From: MWCM01 sp964558315
GTDB taxonomy: Bacteria; Patescibacteriota; UBA1384; XYA2-FULL-43-10
NCBI GenBank assembly: GCA_964558315.1
Contig: CAZLCL010000002.1
Location: 1-60,761, forward strand
Length of the DNA: 60,761 nt
Direction: 5' to 3'
In this document: positions 53,370 through 60,761 of the stretch, one piece after another
How positions within the stretch are numbered: the first letter of the stretch is position 1
Layout: each line of letters begins with the position of its first letter
The notes under the pieces: model-generated
Databases searched by the model: none
What the model saw: the letters and a program-made list of their open reading frames with translations, nothing else
What the model was told of the DNA's origin: nothing
Position numbers and translations under genes: made by a program

Positions 53370-53926
53370 AATCCGGCCTTGATGTTGATTTCAGCTAAAG
53401 GCAAATCAGACAAAAGGTTGGTTCCACTGCCGTCGTTTGCTAAAATCATACTTTCTCCAGATAAATATATTGATGTTTTGTTAATTGTTTTTGCAGAAAA
53501 CTCAATTTCTTGGATAGTATTTTGGCCATTAAAACCGGGATATGGACTACCGCATGATAGTTTAATATACCCCAAATCGTTATCATATAAATTTTCGGGA
53601 TAAAACTTACAAAATGATTGTGAAGTTTTGGTTGAGATTACCTCTAATACTTGAGGGTCAAAATACAAATAACTTTGGACAGCATTAATAAAATTATCTT
53701 TTGTGTCCATATTAATTTTTACAATAAAACTTTTTCCAACTCCGTCAACTTCGCTTGGAGCCTCAAAAGCTAAAATTGAGTCGGGGTTTGTGCCCCTAAG
53801 CTTGTTTAAATTTACGCGAATAATCGGATTTGGTTTAAAAAATATAACATAGATAGCAATAACTAAAACGATTGCTATCAAAATGATTGCTTCTTTTTTG
53901 GCCATTAGACTGAATAATTTTTTCAA
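53366..53926 (-). CDS. Membrane-anchored cohesin-like protein (186 aa)
   Basis: An uncleaved N-terminal membrane helix (about 11-32, AIILIAIVLVIAIYVIFF) followed by one cohesin-like domain: VDGVGKSFIVKINMDTKDNFINAVQSYLYFDP (the V---F-V-i--d----i-a-q--l-fdp pattern), VLEVISTKTSQSF and IQEIEFSAKTINKT. First gene of the surface run; ATGA overlap with the next. The promoter lies just upstream (53960-53988). Confidence 0.65.
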   Translation of the reverse strand: MKKLFSLMAKKEAIILIAIVLVIAIYVIFFKPNPIIRVNLNKLRGTNPDSILAFEAPSEVDGVGKSFIVKINMDTKDNFINAVQSYLYFDPQVLEVISTKTSQSFCKFYPENLYDNDLGYIKLSCGSPYPGFNGQNTIQEIEFSAKTINKTSIYLSGESMILANDGSGTNLLSDLPLAEINIKAGL

Positions 53927-53959
53927 AATACCCTCAACTTAAATAAATAACGTAATTAG

Positions 53960-53988
53960 ATTATAAAACATTAATGACATGATGCCAA
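53960..53988 (-). promoter_or_regulatory. Promoter of the cohesin/DUF916/dockerin/F1 gene run
   Basis: Minus strand TTGGCA (complement of 53983-53988), 17 bases, TATAAT (complement of 53960-53965). A dyad ATGACA/TGTCAT (53975-53980 and about 54007-54012) surrounds the -35 region and may bind a regulator. The rest of 53989-54344 is AT-rich with no gene that I can support. Confidence 0.65.
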
Positions 53989-54344
53989 TAAATATTTCAT
54001 GTATTGTCATTATTATAACAAATTATTACATGCCCAATCGAAGAGATGCGAATGATTTAACGTAATATTAAAAATTGAATTACTAGTTATAATAACTTTG
54101 AAAGATCAGAATAACGTTTTATGCTTTAAAGTAACTGAAAAATTATTTGTGTTTAATATTATTCACAAAGCTGTAAGCTTTATTAAAAGCCTAAGGACAA
54201 ATATAATAATTATTAATTTAGCAAATATGTATTTTTTGAACTATAAAAGATAAAATATTATGTATATAATAAAGATAAAATGCACAGCTTTAAGCATACA
54301 GGATTATAGTAATTAGTAATAATCATTAATAATAGGTAATAAAT

Positions 54345-54774
54345 ATGAGTGATGCTAAATATCGAATTTCCGCTAAAGGTTTCTTTTTTAACAATAAAAA
54401 CGAATTGTTGTTAGTAAAGGGAAAAACTTTATATAATGGGCAAGAATTTTGGTGTGCACCAGGTGGGGGGAGTGGAAGATGGTGAAAGTATATACTCTGC
54501 TTGTGAGAGGGAGTTAACAGAAGAAACAGGATATTTTGGGAAAGCTCAAAAGATAGTCTTTCTCCAAGATTTAACGTGGGAGAATACAGGCAGAAATATT
54601 GAAATATTCTGCACAGGTAGAATTGATGAATTAAAAGAGCCTGTGAACAAATACGACCATGAGCGCAATTTTTTTACCGAAGAAGAATTCAAACGAATAA
54701 AGTTCTTGCCAGAAAGCATAAATCCATTTTTAATTGTCAAAGAGAACAAGGCTGATTATAAAACTTATTTATAA
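54345..54774 (+). pseudogene. NUDIX hydrolase, frameshifted in a G6 tract
   Basis: From ATG 54345 the frame reads ISAKGFFFNNKNELLLVKG and EFWCAPGGG, then breaks. From 54436 another frame supplies GVEDGESIYSACERELTEETGY, which completes the NUDIX box (G-x5-E-x7-REL-x-EE-x-G), and runs to 54774. The two frames join at six G (54465-54470); five G would restore a single protein of about 142 residues. Either a real frameshift, a phase-variable tract, or a homopolymer sequencing error. The substrate is unknown. It shares a terminator with the opposing ncRNA. Confidence 0.8.
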
Positions 54775-54814
54775 GTATATTACTATATAATCAGGTAAGA
54801 TAATTAATATTATT

Positions 54815-55017
54815 TAAAACTAAAAAACCACTAAGAAAGTGGTTTTTTAGTTAGCTAAATGTTTTGAGCCTTGAGGCCAAAGTACTTGAAGTGCGATTCG
54901 AATACTCGTTTCTCAAGGCCCGGATAGTAAATCCCGGGACTTGTATAAAATCTAAACCTGATAACGCACTCGGTATAGATTTTGGCCTTTGGACGGCTAG
55001 CTTGTCCTCGTGCCGGA
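54815..55017 (-). ncRNA. Structured small RNA of unknown family
   Basis: A transcription unit on the minus strand with consensus promoter and intrinsic terminator but no open frame. Helices: 54947-54954 with 54976-54983 (8 bp, extended inside by ACC/GGT); CCCGG 54919-54923 with 54934-54938; CCTTGAG 54869-54875 with CTCAAGG 54912-54918. CCAAAG (54877-54882), inside the last loop, is complementary to 54987-54992, which would make a pseudoknot. About 200 nt, suggesting a housekeeping-type RNA such as a 6S-like species, but no signature of 6S, SRP, tmRNA or 5S is convincing. It might also be the leader of nothing, as the NUDIX gene is opposite. Confidence 0.65.
54820..54850. terminator. Bidirectional terminator between NUDIX gene and ncRNA
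   Basis: A 13-bp perfect stem (54820-54832 with 54838-54850), ACCACT core and A6/T6 outer tracts. It ends the plus-strand NUDIX gene and the minus-strand RNA. Confidence 0.92.
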
Positions 55018-55023
55018 GATACT

Positions 55024-55052
55024 ATTGTAACAATCAACGAGAGTTGTGTCAA
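55024..55052 (-). promoter_or_regulatory. Consensus promoter of the small RNA
   Basis: Minus strand TTGACA (complement of 55047-55052), 17 bases, TACAAT (complement of 55024-55029). Strength comparable to the rnpB promoter, consistent with an abundant RNA. Confidence 0.85.
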
Positions 55053-55086
55053 AGGCCGGGCTTGGGGAAAACTGGCAATTAAGAAA

Positions 55087-55617
55087 CTAATTCTTTAGAT
55101 AATTTTGCAAAAGATGAAGTGTTTCTGTGTCTGAGAGTATTTTTTTAAACCAAAAAGTATATTTTTCCGGATCGTTTTTTATATTTTTGCATATCTCTTT
55201 AAGATCGAGCCAGCAGTAATCCGATATTTCTATAGGATCTGGTTCAATGGTGCCATCATATCTGCCTGCGAAGACACAGTCATATTCGTGCTCGGTTAAA
55301 CCATTGTTGAATTCGGTTTTATAGACAAAGCAGCCGAGCTTTTTTAGCGAACAATCAAAACCCGCCTCCTCTTTCAACCTTCGATGGACCGCGACATTGT
55401 AAGTTTCTCCAGGGGCCGGGTGGCTACAGACGGTATTGGTCCAGAGCCCTCCGGAGTGGTACTTCTGGGGATTTCTTTGCTGAATTAAAAGTTCATTGCG
55501 GTTATTGAACACGAAGATAGAGAAAGCTCTATGCAGAAGCCCTTTTTGGTGGGCTTCAAGCTTTTCCATTTCGCCGATCTTGCGATTACTTTTATCTACT
55601 AAAATAACTTTGTTCAT
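55087..55617 (-). CDS. idi: Isopentenyl-diphosphate delta-isomerase, type 1
   Basis: Interconverts IPP and DMAPP. NUDIX-fold enzyme of 176 residues with LLHRAFSIFVFNNRNELLIQQR, WTNTVCSHPAPGET (catalytic Cys), RRLKEEAGFDC and TEHEYDCVFAG (metal and catalytic Glu). A prenyl synthase gene follows on the same strand after a 290-base gap. No mevalonate or MEP pathway genes lie in the window, so the substrate may come from elsewhere in the genome or from a host. Confidence 0.95.
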   Translation of the reverse strand: MNKVILVDKSNRKIGEMEKLEAHQKGLLHRAFSIFVFNNRNELLIQQRNPQKYHSGGLWTNTVCSHPAPGETYNVAVHRRLKEEAGFDCSLKKLGCFVYKTEFNNGLTEHEYDCVFAGRYDGTIEPDPIEISDYCWLDLKEICKNIKNDPEKYTFWFKKILSDTETLHLLQNYLKN

Positions 55618-55907
55618 AATGGATGGATTTAGAATATGGAATATATAAAGTTGAAAGGAAAATGAAGAAAGTAGTTAAAATTCAAAAGTTAAAAATCAAA
55701 ATTGCAATTTAAAATTAAATAATTATTACTTATTGTATTATTCTTTATTTAAACTCGCGTTTCCATGTTAAATACATAAAACTTTTTACTTGCAATTTTT
55801 ACTTATGACTTATTGCTTATCAATTAACTTCCGTGCCCCTCCGTGTTGTTACTTCCCTAATGCCTAATTCCTAATGCTTAATTCCTGTTTTGCATATTGC
55901 ATATTTA
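55618..55907. other. Gene-free AT-rich stretch with degenerate short repeats
   Basis: No gene is visible. The stretch holds repeated forms of ACTTATTG (55729-55830), CCTAATTCCTAATGCTTAATTCC-like tandem words (about 55860-55885) and the phrase CCGTGCCCCTCCGTG (about 55831-55845). These look like slipped low-complexity repeats. Confidence 0.5.
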
Positions 55908-56978
55908 CTAGTATTCTCTTTTTACCATGTAATCGGCGATCTTTAGTAGAAAATCCTTGCCTTCCTTTTTAAGTTTCATGCCTTTTAATGAGTTCATGGA
56001 TTTTTTAACCAGATCGTTAGCCATTTTTTTGGATTTGTCTAAAGAACCGGTTTGTTTGATAATTTTTCTTACTATCTCGAGGCCTCTTAAGCTTACCCTC
56101 TTGTTGCCGAGATAGAGTAAAATGGTCTCTTCTTGCTTCGGATTGCAATTTTCGAGAGCGTCAAGAATCAACAATGTCTTTTTTCCCTCTTTCAAGTCAC
56201 TGGTTACCGGCTTGCCAAGCTTCTCTTCGCTACCAAACATGCCCAAAATATCATCTTGGATCTGAAATGCTATACCGAGAGGATATGAATATTTTTCTAA
56301 CTTCTTAATTGATTTTAAATCTGCGCCAGCCAACAACGCTCCAATTTTTATTGGTCCGTCAAAGGTATATGGGACAGTTTTCATTTCGTGAACTTTAATT
56401 ACGTCCCCTGTTGTAACATCACTACGGATTTCAGAATAAATATCAAGCATCTGTCCTATATTTTCCGTTACATAAATTTTATTTAATTCGCAGATACTGG
56501 CATTTTTTGCGCTAGTATTAATTTTGAGATTGCACAAGATTTCGTTGGAGAGGGAGGCGGCGATATTTCCACACAATATTCCAGCGCATAGTCCAAAATG
56601 GCGTGAATTAATTTTTCCGTGATATTTCTCATCAGCAATTAATTTATAACTCTCATGTATTGTAATTCCTCCTCTTCTAAGAACATCATCATCCATAATG
56701 TCATCGTGGATCAAGAGGTAGGTCTCTGCCATCTCCATGCTCATAGCGGCGAGCAAAGCCTCTTTCTTATTTTTCCCTCCATGTGCAATATAGCTGTAAA
56801 ATAAAAGAGCGGCTCGAATTCTCTTTCCGCCTCTGAGCGTTAAATCATAAATATGATCCATCATCTCTTTGGCATAGGGAGAAATTTTTGCCGCCTCTCT
56901 TACCTTTAAATCTAAATATTTTTTGAGTTCTTTGTCTAAAATCTTTTTGAATTTCGCAAGGTCTTCTTTGGCTCCCAT
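55908..56978 (-). CDS. Polyprenyl diphosphate synthase (GGPP/FPP type)
   Basis: A trans-isoprenyl synthase of 356 residues. Region II LLIHDDIMDDDVLRRG holds the first Asp-rich motif (DDIMDD) and the second is GIAFQIQDDILGMFG; GGKRIRAALLFYSYIAHGG precedes them. It lengthens allylic diphosphates with IPP, feeding carrier lipids. Follows yjbQ by two bases; probably one transcript. Chain length cannot be fixed, although the bulky YLL before the first Asp motif suggests a short-chain product. Confidence 0.93.
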   Translation of the reverse strand: MGAKEDLAKFKKILDKELKKYLDLKVREAAKISPYAKEMMDHIYDLTLRGGKRIRAALLFYSYIAHGGKNKKEALLAAMSMEMAETYLLIHDDIMDDDVLRRGGITIHESYKLIADEKYHGKINSRHFGLCAGILCGNIAASLSNEILCNLKINTSAKNASICELNKIYVTENIGQMLDIYSEIRSDVTTGDVIKVHEMKTVPYTFDGPIKIGALLAGADLKSIKKLEKYSYPLGIAFQIQDDILGMFGSEEKLGKPVTSDLKEGKKTLLILDALENCNPKQEETILLYLGNKRVSLRGLEIVRKIIKQTGSLDKSKKMANDLVKKSMNSLKGMKLKKEGKDFLLKIADYMVKREY

Positions 56979-56980
56979 GT

Positions 56981-57421
56981 CTAATCCTTTAATATTTTTA
57001 TTAATATTTTACGATTTTTCCTAGGCCCATCCAATTCCACTAAACCTATATCTTGGAATTGTCCCTTGTTTAATTTGCCGTTTTCTATATCTAGGACAAT
57101 TGTTTGATTTATCATCATTTGTCTTACATGGCTTGGCCCGTTAATGTCATCGGTTTTGCATATTTTACTAGGATGTAGGGCACAGCGATGTTTGTATTTG
57201 GTGCCGTCGTCGTCAACAATTTTGGTTAATTGGTCAATGATATCTTGGCATAAATTTTCCTCAGCTGATTCTTGTAAAGTTAAACCGAGAGTTGTGTGTA
57301 AAGAATAAGCGAACAATGTGCCGTTTTTAACCTTGCTGTTTTTAATCACTTTTTCGATATCTTTAGTTATTAAAATCACCTCTGCGTGTTTTTTTGTGTT
57401 GTAAGACAATATTATTTTCAT
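56981..57421 (-). CDS. yjbQ: YjbQ/UPF0047 family protein
   Basis: 146 residues matching the YjbQ family (annotated as secondary thiamine-phosphate synthase): VKNGTLFAYSLHTTLGLTLQE with the conserved HTT, KYKHRCALHPSKI (usual Y-H----GN--AHI), INGPSHVRQMMINQTIVLDI and LGQFQDIGLVELDGPRKNRKI-like ending. Physiological role uncertain even in model bacteria. It heads the yjbQ-prenyl synthase pair. Confidence 0.88.
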   Translation of the reverse strand: MKIILSYNTKKHAEVILITKDIEKVIKNSKVKNGTLFAYSLHTTLGLTLQESAEENLCQDIIDQLTKIVDDDGTKYKHRCALHPSKICKTDDINGPSHVRQMMINQTIVLDIENGKLNKGQFQDIGLVELDGPRKNRKILIKILKD

Positions 57422-57702
57422 TTTTTACACCTATATTTTAAATTATCCACATCATAGCACTAATCAATTTCTAGAGCAATAAAATCATTATCAAACTATC
57501 AAATATCCCCTTTAGTGTGCTATAACATACTAAAGGGGATAGGGTGAAGAGAGATAGGGGAGGGGCACGATGAGATAAGCAATATAATAAACATTAAATT
57601 AATATTAAAATTATTATTAAAATAAAAAAATTCTTCTATTTTTAATCGCAACAGTTATATTTATTTGGTTGTCTAATTATTTTATTAAAACATTTATTAA
57701 AA
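57422..57702. other. Gene-free stretch, AT-rich
   Basis: No gene or RNA that I can support. It contains a small dyad related to the 18467-18587 palindromes: CCCCTTTAGTGTGC and ACATACTAAAGGGG (57508-57539) form an imperfect hairpin with 8-base arms CCCCTTTAG / CTAAAGGGG. Confidence 0.5.
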
Positions 57703-58335
57703 CTATACAGGTTTATTTAAATATTCCCGAGCCGTATCGTAATCTTTAATATCAGGAAATTTTGCAGTAAAATCTTGTAAAAAACTCCGATCACCAGTAA
57801 AAAATAAAAAATTTTCATGAGTAATGCAGAAAAGCCATGAAAAATCTGCTGAAAAAAAATAATTATCAGAAAAAGAGAGACAGATTGATTTGTTAACAAG
57901 ATCAATCGGTTTGATTATTCCGACCAGATTGTTTTTGCTAGTAGAATTAAAACTCAAAATTGTATAAATCTCATCAATACCTTTGTCCAGAAGGAAGTCA
58001 GAGATTGATGGCAGAAACTTGGTTTCTAGTAAGTGCTCATTGGGACAGACATAATTAAAAGTTATAAATGCGTCAAATATATCAGAAATATATTTTGCAT
58101 ACCTTCTTTGCGGATACCATAAAGTAGGGAAACTATAAGGCACAATTTTTAAATGTAAAAATGTCCTTGGCCGTTTATTTAAATACTTCATGGCCATCTT
58201 CGCGCCATTATACCCAAATAGAGAAAAAAAATTCTTGGTAACAATAAATGATTTTTGATGGCTTAAATAATTCATAAAATCATAATTAATGAACATACTT
58301 ATGATATAACCAACAGACGCATCTTTTGGAGCCAT
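57703..58335 (-). CDS. Hypothetical protein (210 aa)
   Basis: I do not recognise it. It is rich in Phe and Tyr, has no signal peptide and no clear membrane helix, and shows a mixed alpha/beta pattern. Phrases such as YLNKRPRTFLHLKIVPYSFPTLWYPQ and DEIYTILSFNSTSKNNLVGII give no motif. AT-rich codon use like the bulk of the window. Alone between yjbQ and the small membrane protein. Confidence 0.5.
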   Translation of the reverse strand: MAPKDASVGYIISMFINYDFMNYLSHQKSFIVTKNFFSLFGYNGAKMAMKYLNKRPRTFLHLKIVPYSFPTLWYPQRRYAKYISDIFDAFITFNYVCPNEHLLETKFLPSISDFLLDKGIDEIYTILSFNSTSKNNLVGIIKPIDLVNKSICLSFSDNYFFSADFSWLFCITHENFLFFTGDRSFLQDFTAKFPDIKDYDTAREYLNKPV

Positions 58336-58358
58336 TCTAAAAGTAGGAGCATATAAAA

Positions 58359-58589
58359 TTATTCCTTGCCATCATACTTTTTTGACTCTTCGTTATGTTC
58401 TTTTCTAGGATCTTCGTATTTTTCGATAATGGTAAGCTCGGTTTGTTTAATAACCAGCAACAATAAATATATGATGACAGCCCAACATAACCAAGCCTGG
58501 TATTGAGTGACATTATATTTGTTGGTCAGCACAATCACGATAAAAAGACAACCAGTGTAGAATACTTGGAATAATTTCGTCAGATTCAT
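58359..58589 (-). CDS. Small membrane protein (76 aa)
   Basis: Two predicted membrane helices (about 5-22 and 31-48), then a charged cytosolic tail (EKYEDPRKEHNEESKKYDGKE). GGAGG lies five bases before the ATG, a good ribosome binding site for so short a gene, which supports it being real. No family recognised. Confidence 0.6.
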   Translation of the reverse strand: MNLTKLFQVFYTGCLFIVIVLTNKYNVTQYQAWLCWAVIIYLLLLVIKQTELTIIEKYEDPRKEHNEESKKYDGKE

Positions 58590-58661
58590 AAAGCCTCCAA
58601 AAATATGGATTAGATTATACCATTTATTAATAAATATTTTGAATTAGATGTAAGACTGGGA

Positions 58662-58686
58662 GGGTGGAGCTATTGTTGCTCCACCC
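58662..58686. terminator. GC-rich hairpin after the foreign-looking exported gene
   Basis: GGGTGGAGC (58662-58670) and GCTCCACCC (58678-58686) form a perfect 9-bp stem with loop TATTGTT. There is no T tract, so the terminator role is uncertain; it lies 28 bases after the stop of the exported protein gene. Confidence 0.5.
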
Positions 58687-58713
58687 AACAGTTCGTCATA
58701 TCCACCTGTTCCT

Positions 58714-59181
58714 TCATGCGAGCGCCAGTGTGGTCAGCATACCAGCAATGACATATGCTAGCCAAACCGGTATTGCAATTCCTAGAGAGACCCACATGAA
58801 GTTCCGTACTCCTCCAGCTATTGCCTCTGCTGCTCGAGCTGGAGTGCTGGTGTCAATGCAGTACTCCCACTCCCAATTGTTCCGAGAGTTCCACATGTGG
58901 AGGCATTTTCTTGTGCCTCTTCTTGGGAATGAGATGTGAATGTTAGCATGGGTGTTCTTAGGCCTCGACACCCAGGCATATCTATGCCAGTACGTATCGA
59001 CATTGTAGTGAGTGATATTGCCGACTCCTGGACCTGCGAAGCCGTATCCCGGGCCAATAACTGCCACTGTCCAGTTTGCAGCGATCCACCACTCACCACG
59101 AAAGGCCCCATGGGCGAGTGCTTGACCCGCAAAGACAAACAGACAGAGGGCTGCTAGTACCAACAGGTAGCAGTTGCGCAT
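58714..59181 (-). CDS. Exported protein of foreign base composition
   Basis: Signal peptide (about 1-23, LLVLAALCLFVFAGQALAHG), a compact external domain with many Trp, His and Tyr (WWIAANWTVAVIGPGYGFAGPG, YWHRYAWVSRP), four Cys-poor strands and a C-terminal membrane helix (about 130-150). I start at ATG 59181 with AAAGGAG upstream. G+C is clearly higher than in neighbouring genes and codon use differs, like the HD-domain gene at 767-1600, so transfer is likely. No family recognised. It ends near a GC-rich hairpin. Confidence 0.6.
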   Translation of the reverse strand: MRNCYLLVLAALCLFVFAGQALAHGAFRGEWWIAANWTVAVIGPGYGFAGPGVGNITHYNVDTYWHRYAWVSRPKNTHANIHISFPRRGTRKCLHMWNSRNNWEWEYCIDTSTPARAAEAIAGGVRNFMWVSLGIAIPVWLAYVIAGMLTTLALA

Positions 59182-59408
59182 TCTAACATTCACTCCTTTG
59201 AGCGTTGTTTTGCTCCGCGAAAGCAGAGCAAGCATTTCTCAAAAAAGTAAATTATTAATGCGATATTAAAGCATCAAAAAATCCCCATCCATGCCGTATA
59301 GATTCTCGCTGGGTTCTATTTTTGTTAAAAATGCTCATTATAAACGGAATGAGCGTTAGCACGGATAAACTATCAGATTGATTCGAAATGCAAAATACTA
59401 AATATATA

Positions 59409-59684
59409 TTATAGATCAAGTGTTTCGATAAATTCTATTGCTTTATTAATAGAAATTATTGTTGGGGCATATAATACAATAAATTTATCATCTGAAATCA
59501 CTTCAATTTTTGTAATTCCTGGTGGAAGAATATTGTCGCTTACTCGTTTTAGGTAAAAAGACAGATCATTATTAAAATAATCTAATATCTGGGTCTTGGT
59601 GATTTTAATAATTATTACTTGATCATCTGTGCAATATTTATTTTGATATTTCGAAATTTGTTTTTTATCGTCAATTATTATCAT
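59409..59684 (-). CDS. Hypothetical protein (91 aa)
   Basis: Not recognised. Mixed alpha/beta pattern, no membrane helix: DDQVIIIKITKTQILDYF, GITKIEVISDDKFIVLY. GGGAG lies five bases before ATG 59684; the longer frame from TTG 59696 is not needed. The 59236-59408 stretch before it on the plus side contains TTGCTC/GAGCAA (59209-59230) and GCTCATT/AATGAGC (59333-59354) hairpins and nothing else. Confidence 0.5.
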   Translation of the reverse strand: MIIIDDKKQISKYQNKYCTDDQVIIIKITKTQILDYFNNDLSFYLKRVSDNILPPGITKIEVISDDKFIVLYAPTIISINKAIEFIETLDL

Positions 59685-59792
59685 ACATGCTCCCAAGAAT
59701 TAATAATTTATGTCAAAAATACAATAAGAAATATTCCTCATCCATATCTGAGGGGTTCCTTGGGGAGTTCAATAAATAAAATGAAATTTATG

Positions 59793-60281
59793 TTAAGTAA
59801 TTTTTTTGTTTAATTTTACGCTATATGGCACGTAGCCATTGTTTTGATAAAATTTTCCCGCCCGATTGTTAAAAGCGTAAACAAGAGTTGTTAAGTCAGT
59901 AATTTTGTTCTGTCTCGCCCAATCTTCAGCTTTTTTTAACAATTTAGAACCAATTCTCATGCTTCTAAATTCCGGATCAACCGAAACCTCATCAATAGAT
60001 ACCCGGTGATAGCCATGAGTAACTTCATCGTCGTCGGCAGATTCGATCATTGCGTATAAAACACCAACTACTCGTTTTTTATTTTCAGCTACGATCATTA
60101 ATGAATTTTTATCTTCTAAAATGTTTAAAAAAGTGCCTTTTGATAAAAGATCGCTAGGCGCTTTCTTATACGACTCTGGAATATTTTGATAATAAATATT
60201 ATAGGTATTACGATATAGCAAATTAACAGCATGGTAATCTGCTTCTACTGCTCGTCGGATGTTGATTTCTTTAGTAATCAT
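59793..60281 (-). CDS. GNAT-family N-acetyltransferase
   Basis: 162 residues with the GNAT fold: INIRRAVEADYHAVNLLY at the start, VVGVLYAMIE (strand 4), VSIDEVSVDPEFRSMRIGSKLLKKAEDWA (motif A with the R-x-x-R-I-G-S acetyl-CoA site; usually Q/R-x-x-G-x-G/A), TTLVYAFNNRAGKFYQNNGYVP (motif B). The target amine is unknown. Confidence 0.88.
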   Translation of the reverse strand: MITKEINIRRAVEADYHAVNLLYRNTYNIYYQNIPESYKKAPSDLLSKGTFLNILEDKNSLMIVAENKKRVVGVLYAMIESADDDEVTHGYHRVSIDEVSVDPEFRSMRIGSKLLKKAEDWARQNKITDLTTLVYAFNNRAGKFYQNNGYVPYSVKLNKKIT

Positions 60282-60371
60282 ATGATAATTATAACACTTG
60301 TTTGATTTTCTTAATGAAAAAAACTTATCGAGTTATAAAGGAGCTTTTTATAAAAACAAAAATATTAATAA

Positions 60372-60752
60372 TTATGAATTTTTTTCTATATAACTAATCC
60401 GCCAAGCAACATTATGTATAGCTTCTTTTTTAAGTGCGATATATGCATTTCTCGATGTGTAGGTATAATCGGCAGGTGAATTTGAGTCATATTGGGGGTT
60501 AGTATTTCTCCCTGCTTGAGACATAATTCTTACAGGGTATTCATTAAAGCCCAAATTCCACAATATTTGTCCCTCGTCGGCCTGATCATAAGTTATCATA
60601 TGCAATAAAGAATATTTTAGATTGCTTTTAATTCTTCTTTCTGTGTTCGTTTTTGGTTTAAAATATTTGATAACCTCGTCTAAAAGATTTTTTAAAGCAT
60701 CTATGGGCAACTCCCCTTGTGCAACTCTTTTCTTAACAATATTTAGCCTCAA
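60372..60752 (-). CDS. Hypothetical protein near the window edge (126 aa)
   Basis: Not recognised. Charged N-terminal half (KKRVAQGELPIDALKNLLDEVIKYF), then GQILWNLGFNEYPVRIM and a Tyr-rich end (YTYTSRNAYIALKKEAIHNVAWRISYIE). It begins nine bases from the end of the window, so the true start may lie outside. Confidence 0.45.
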   Translation of the reverse strand: MRLNIVKKRVAQGELPIDALKNLLDEVIKYFKPKTNTERRIKSNLKYSLLHMITYDQADEGQILWNLGFNEYPVRIMSQAGRNTNPQYDSNSPADYTYTSRNAYIALKKEAIHNVAWRISYIEKNS

Positions 60753-60761
60753 AAGCGGGCT

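Noticed and set aside
1..60761. CRISPR arrays, insertion sequences or prophage
   Set aside because: I saw no regularly spaced direct repeats, no transposase and no phage structural genes. The only tandem repeats are the short ones reported.
1..60761. Recoding of UGA as in Gracilibacteria and SR1
   Set aside because: Several intact genes end in TGA (for example at 2533, 5017 and 5934) with the next gene starting in the overlap, and conserved proteins have no internal TGA.

Overview
The window looks like part of a genome scaffold from a small-genome bacterium of the Candidate Phyla Radiation (Patescibacteria) type. This is an inference: the DNA is AT-rich, genes are tightly packed with ATGA overlaps, several promoters sit so close to the start codon that the mRNAs must be leaderless, and isoprenoid genes appear without a synthesis pathway nearby. 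UGA acts as a stop, so the standard bacterial code applies. Four runs of exactly 100 N (17531-17630, 21399-21498, 24088-24187, 35463-35562) are scaffold gaps and interrupt four genes.

Layout. 1-2161: RNA genes (rnpB, a pseudoknotted leader or ncRNA, tRNA-Gln), a GC-rich HD-domain alarmone-hydrolase-like gene that has lost a normal start codon, and a GIY-YIG pseudogene between a tRNA-Gln fragment and the intact tRNA-Gln. 2312-5934: a defence island with an XRE regulator, an endonuclease VII-like HNH nuclease, a LexA repressor fused to a DNA methyltransferase, and a divergent operon of an AbiV-type HEPN protein and an Mrr-like nuclease. 6241-18256: housekeeping and transport genes (heterodimeric ABC exporter with an AbrB-type regulator, MacB-like ABC pair, rsgA, mntP, typA, DEAD-box helicase). 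18722-33993: malQ, a two-component system, gmk, a sigma factor, ileS and an alpha-glucan cluster (GH57, GT4, glgX, phosphorylase). 33990-53926: a long island of cell-surface genes built around an F1-ATPase operon. 54345-60761: a frameshifted NUDIX gene, a second structured ncRNA, idi, a prenyl synthase, yjbQ and several unknown genes.

Two systems stand out. (1) The F1 operon (epsilon, beta, gamma, alpha, delta, b; 42557-47956) has no subunit a gene next to it. Its c-subunit position is taken by a 662-residue protein whose last 75 or so residues are a c-subunit hairpin, preceded by a signal peptide and about five secreted Ig-like domains. The second helix of the hairpin has no Asp or Glu, so it should not carry protons or sodium. 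The genes upstream encode cohesin-like, dockerin and DUF916-like surface proteins. I infer an ATP-driven rotary surface machine, comparable in concept to the F1-like ATPases of mycoplasmas, rather than an ATP synthase. (2) The LexA-methyltransferase fusion keeps the Ala-Gly cleavage site and the Ser/Lys dyad of LexA as well as the TSPPY and GSGTT motifs of a beta-class methyltransferase. Its promoter overlaps that of the AbiV/Mrr operon inside a nested palindrome, which suggests DNA-damage-controlled defence.
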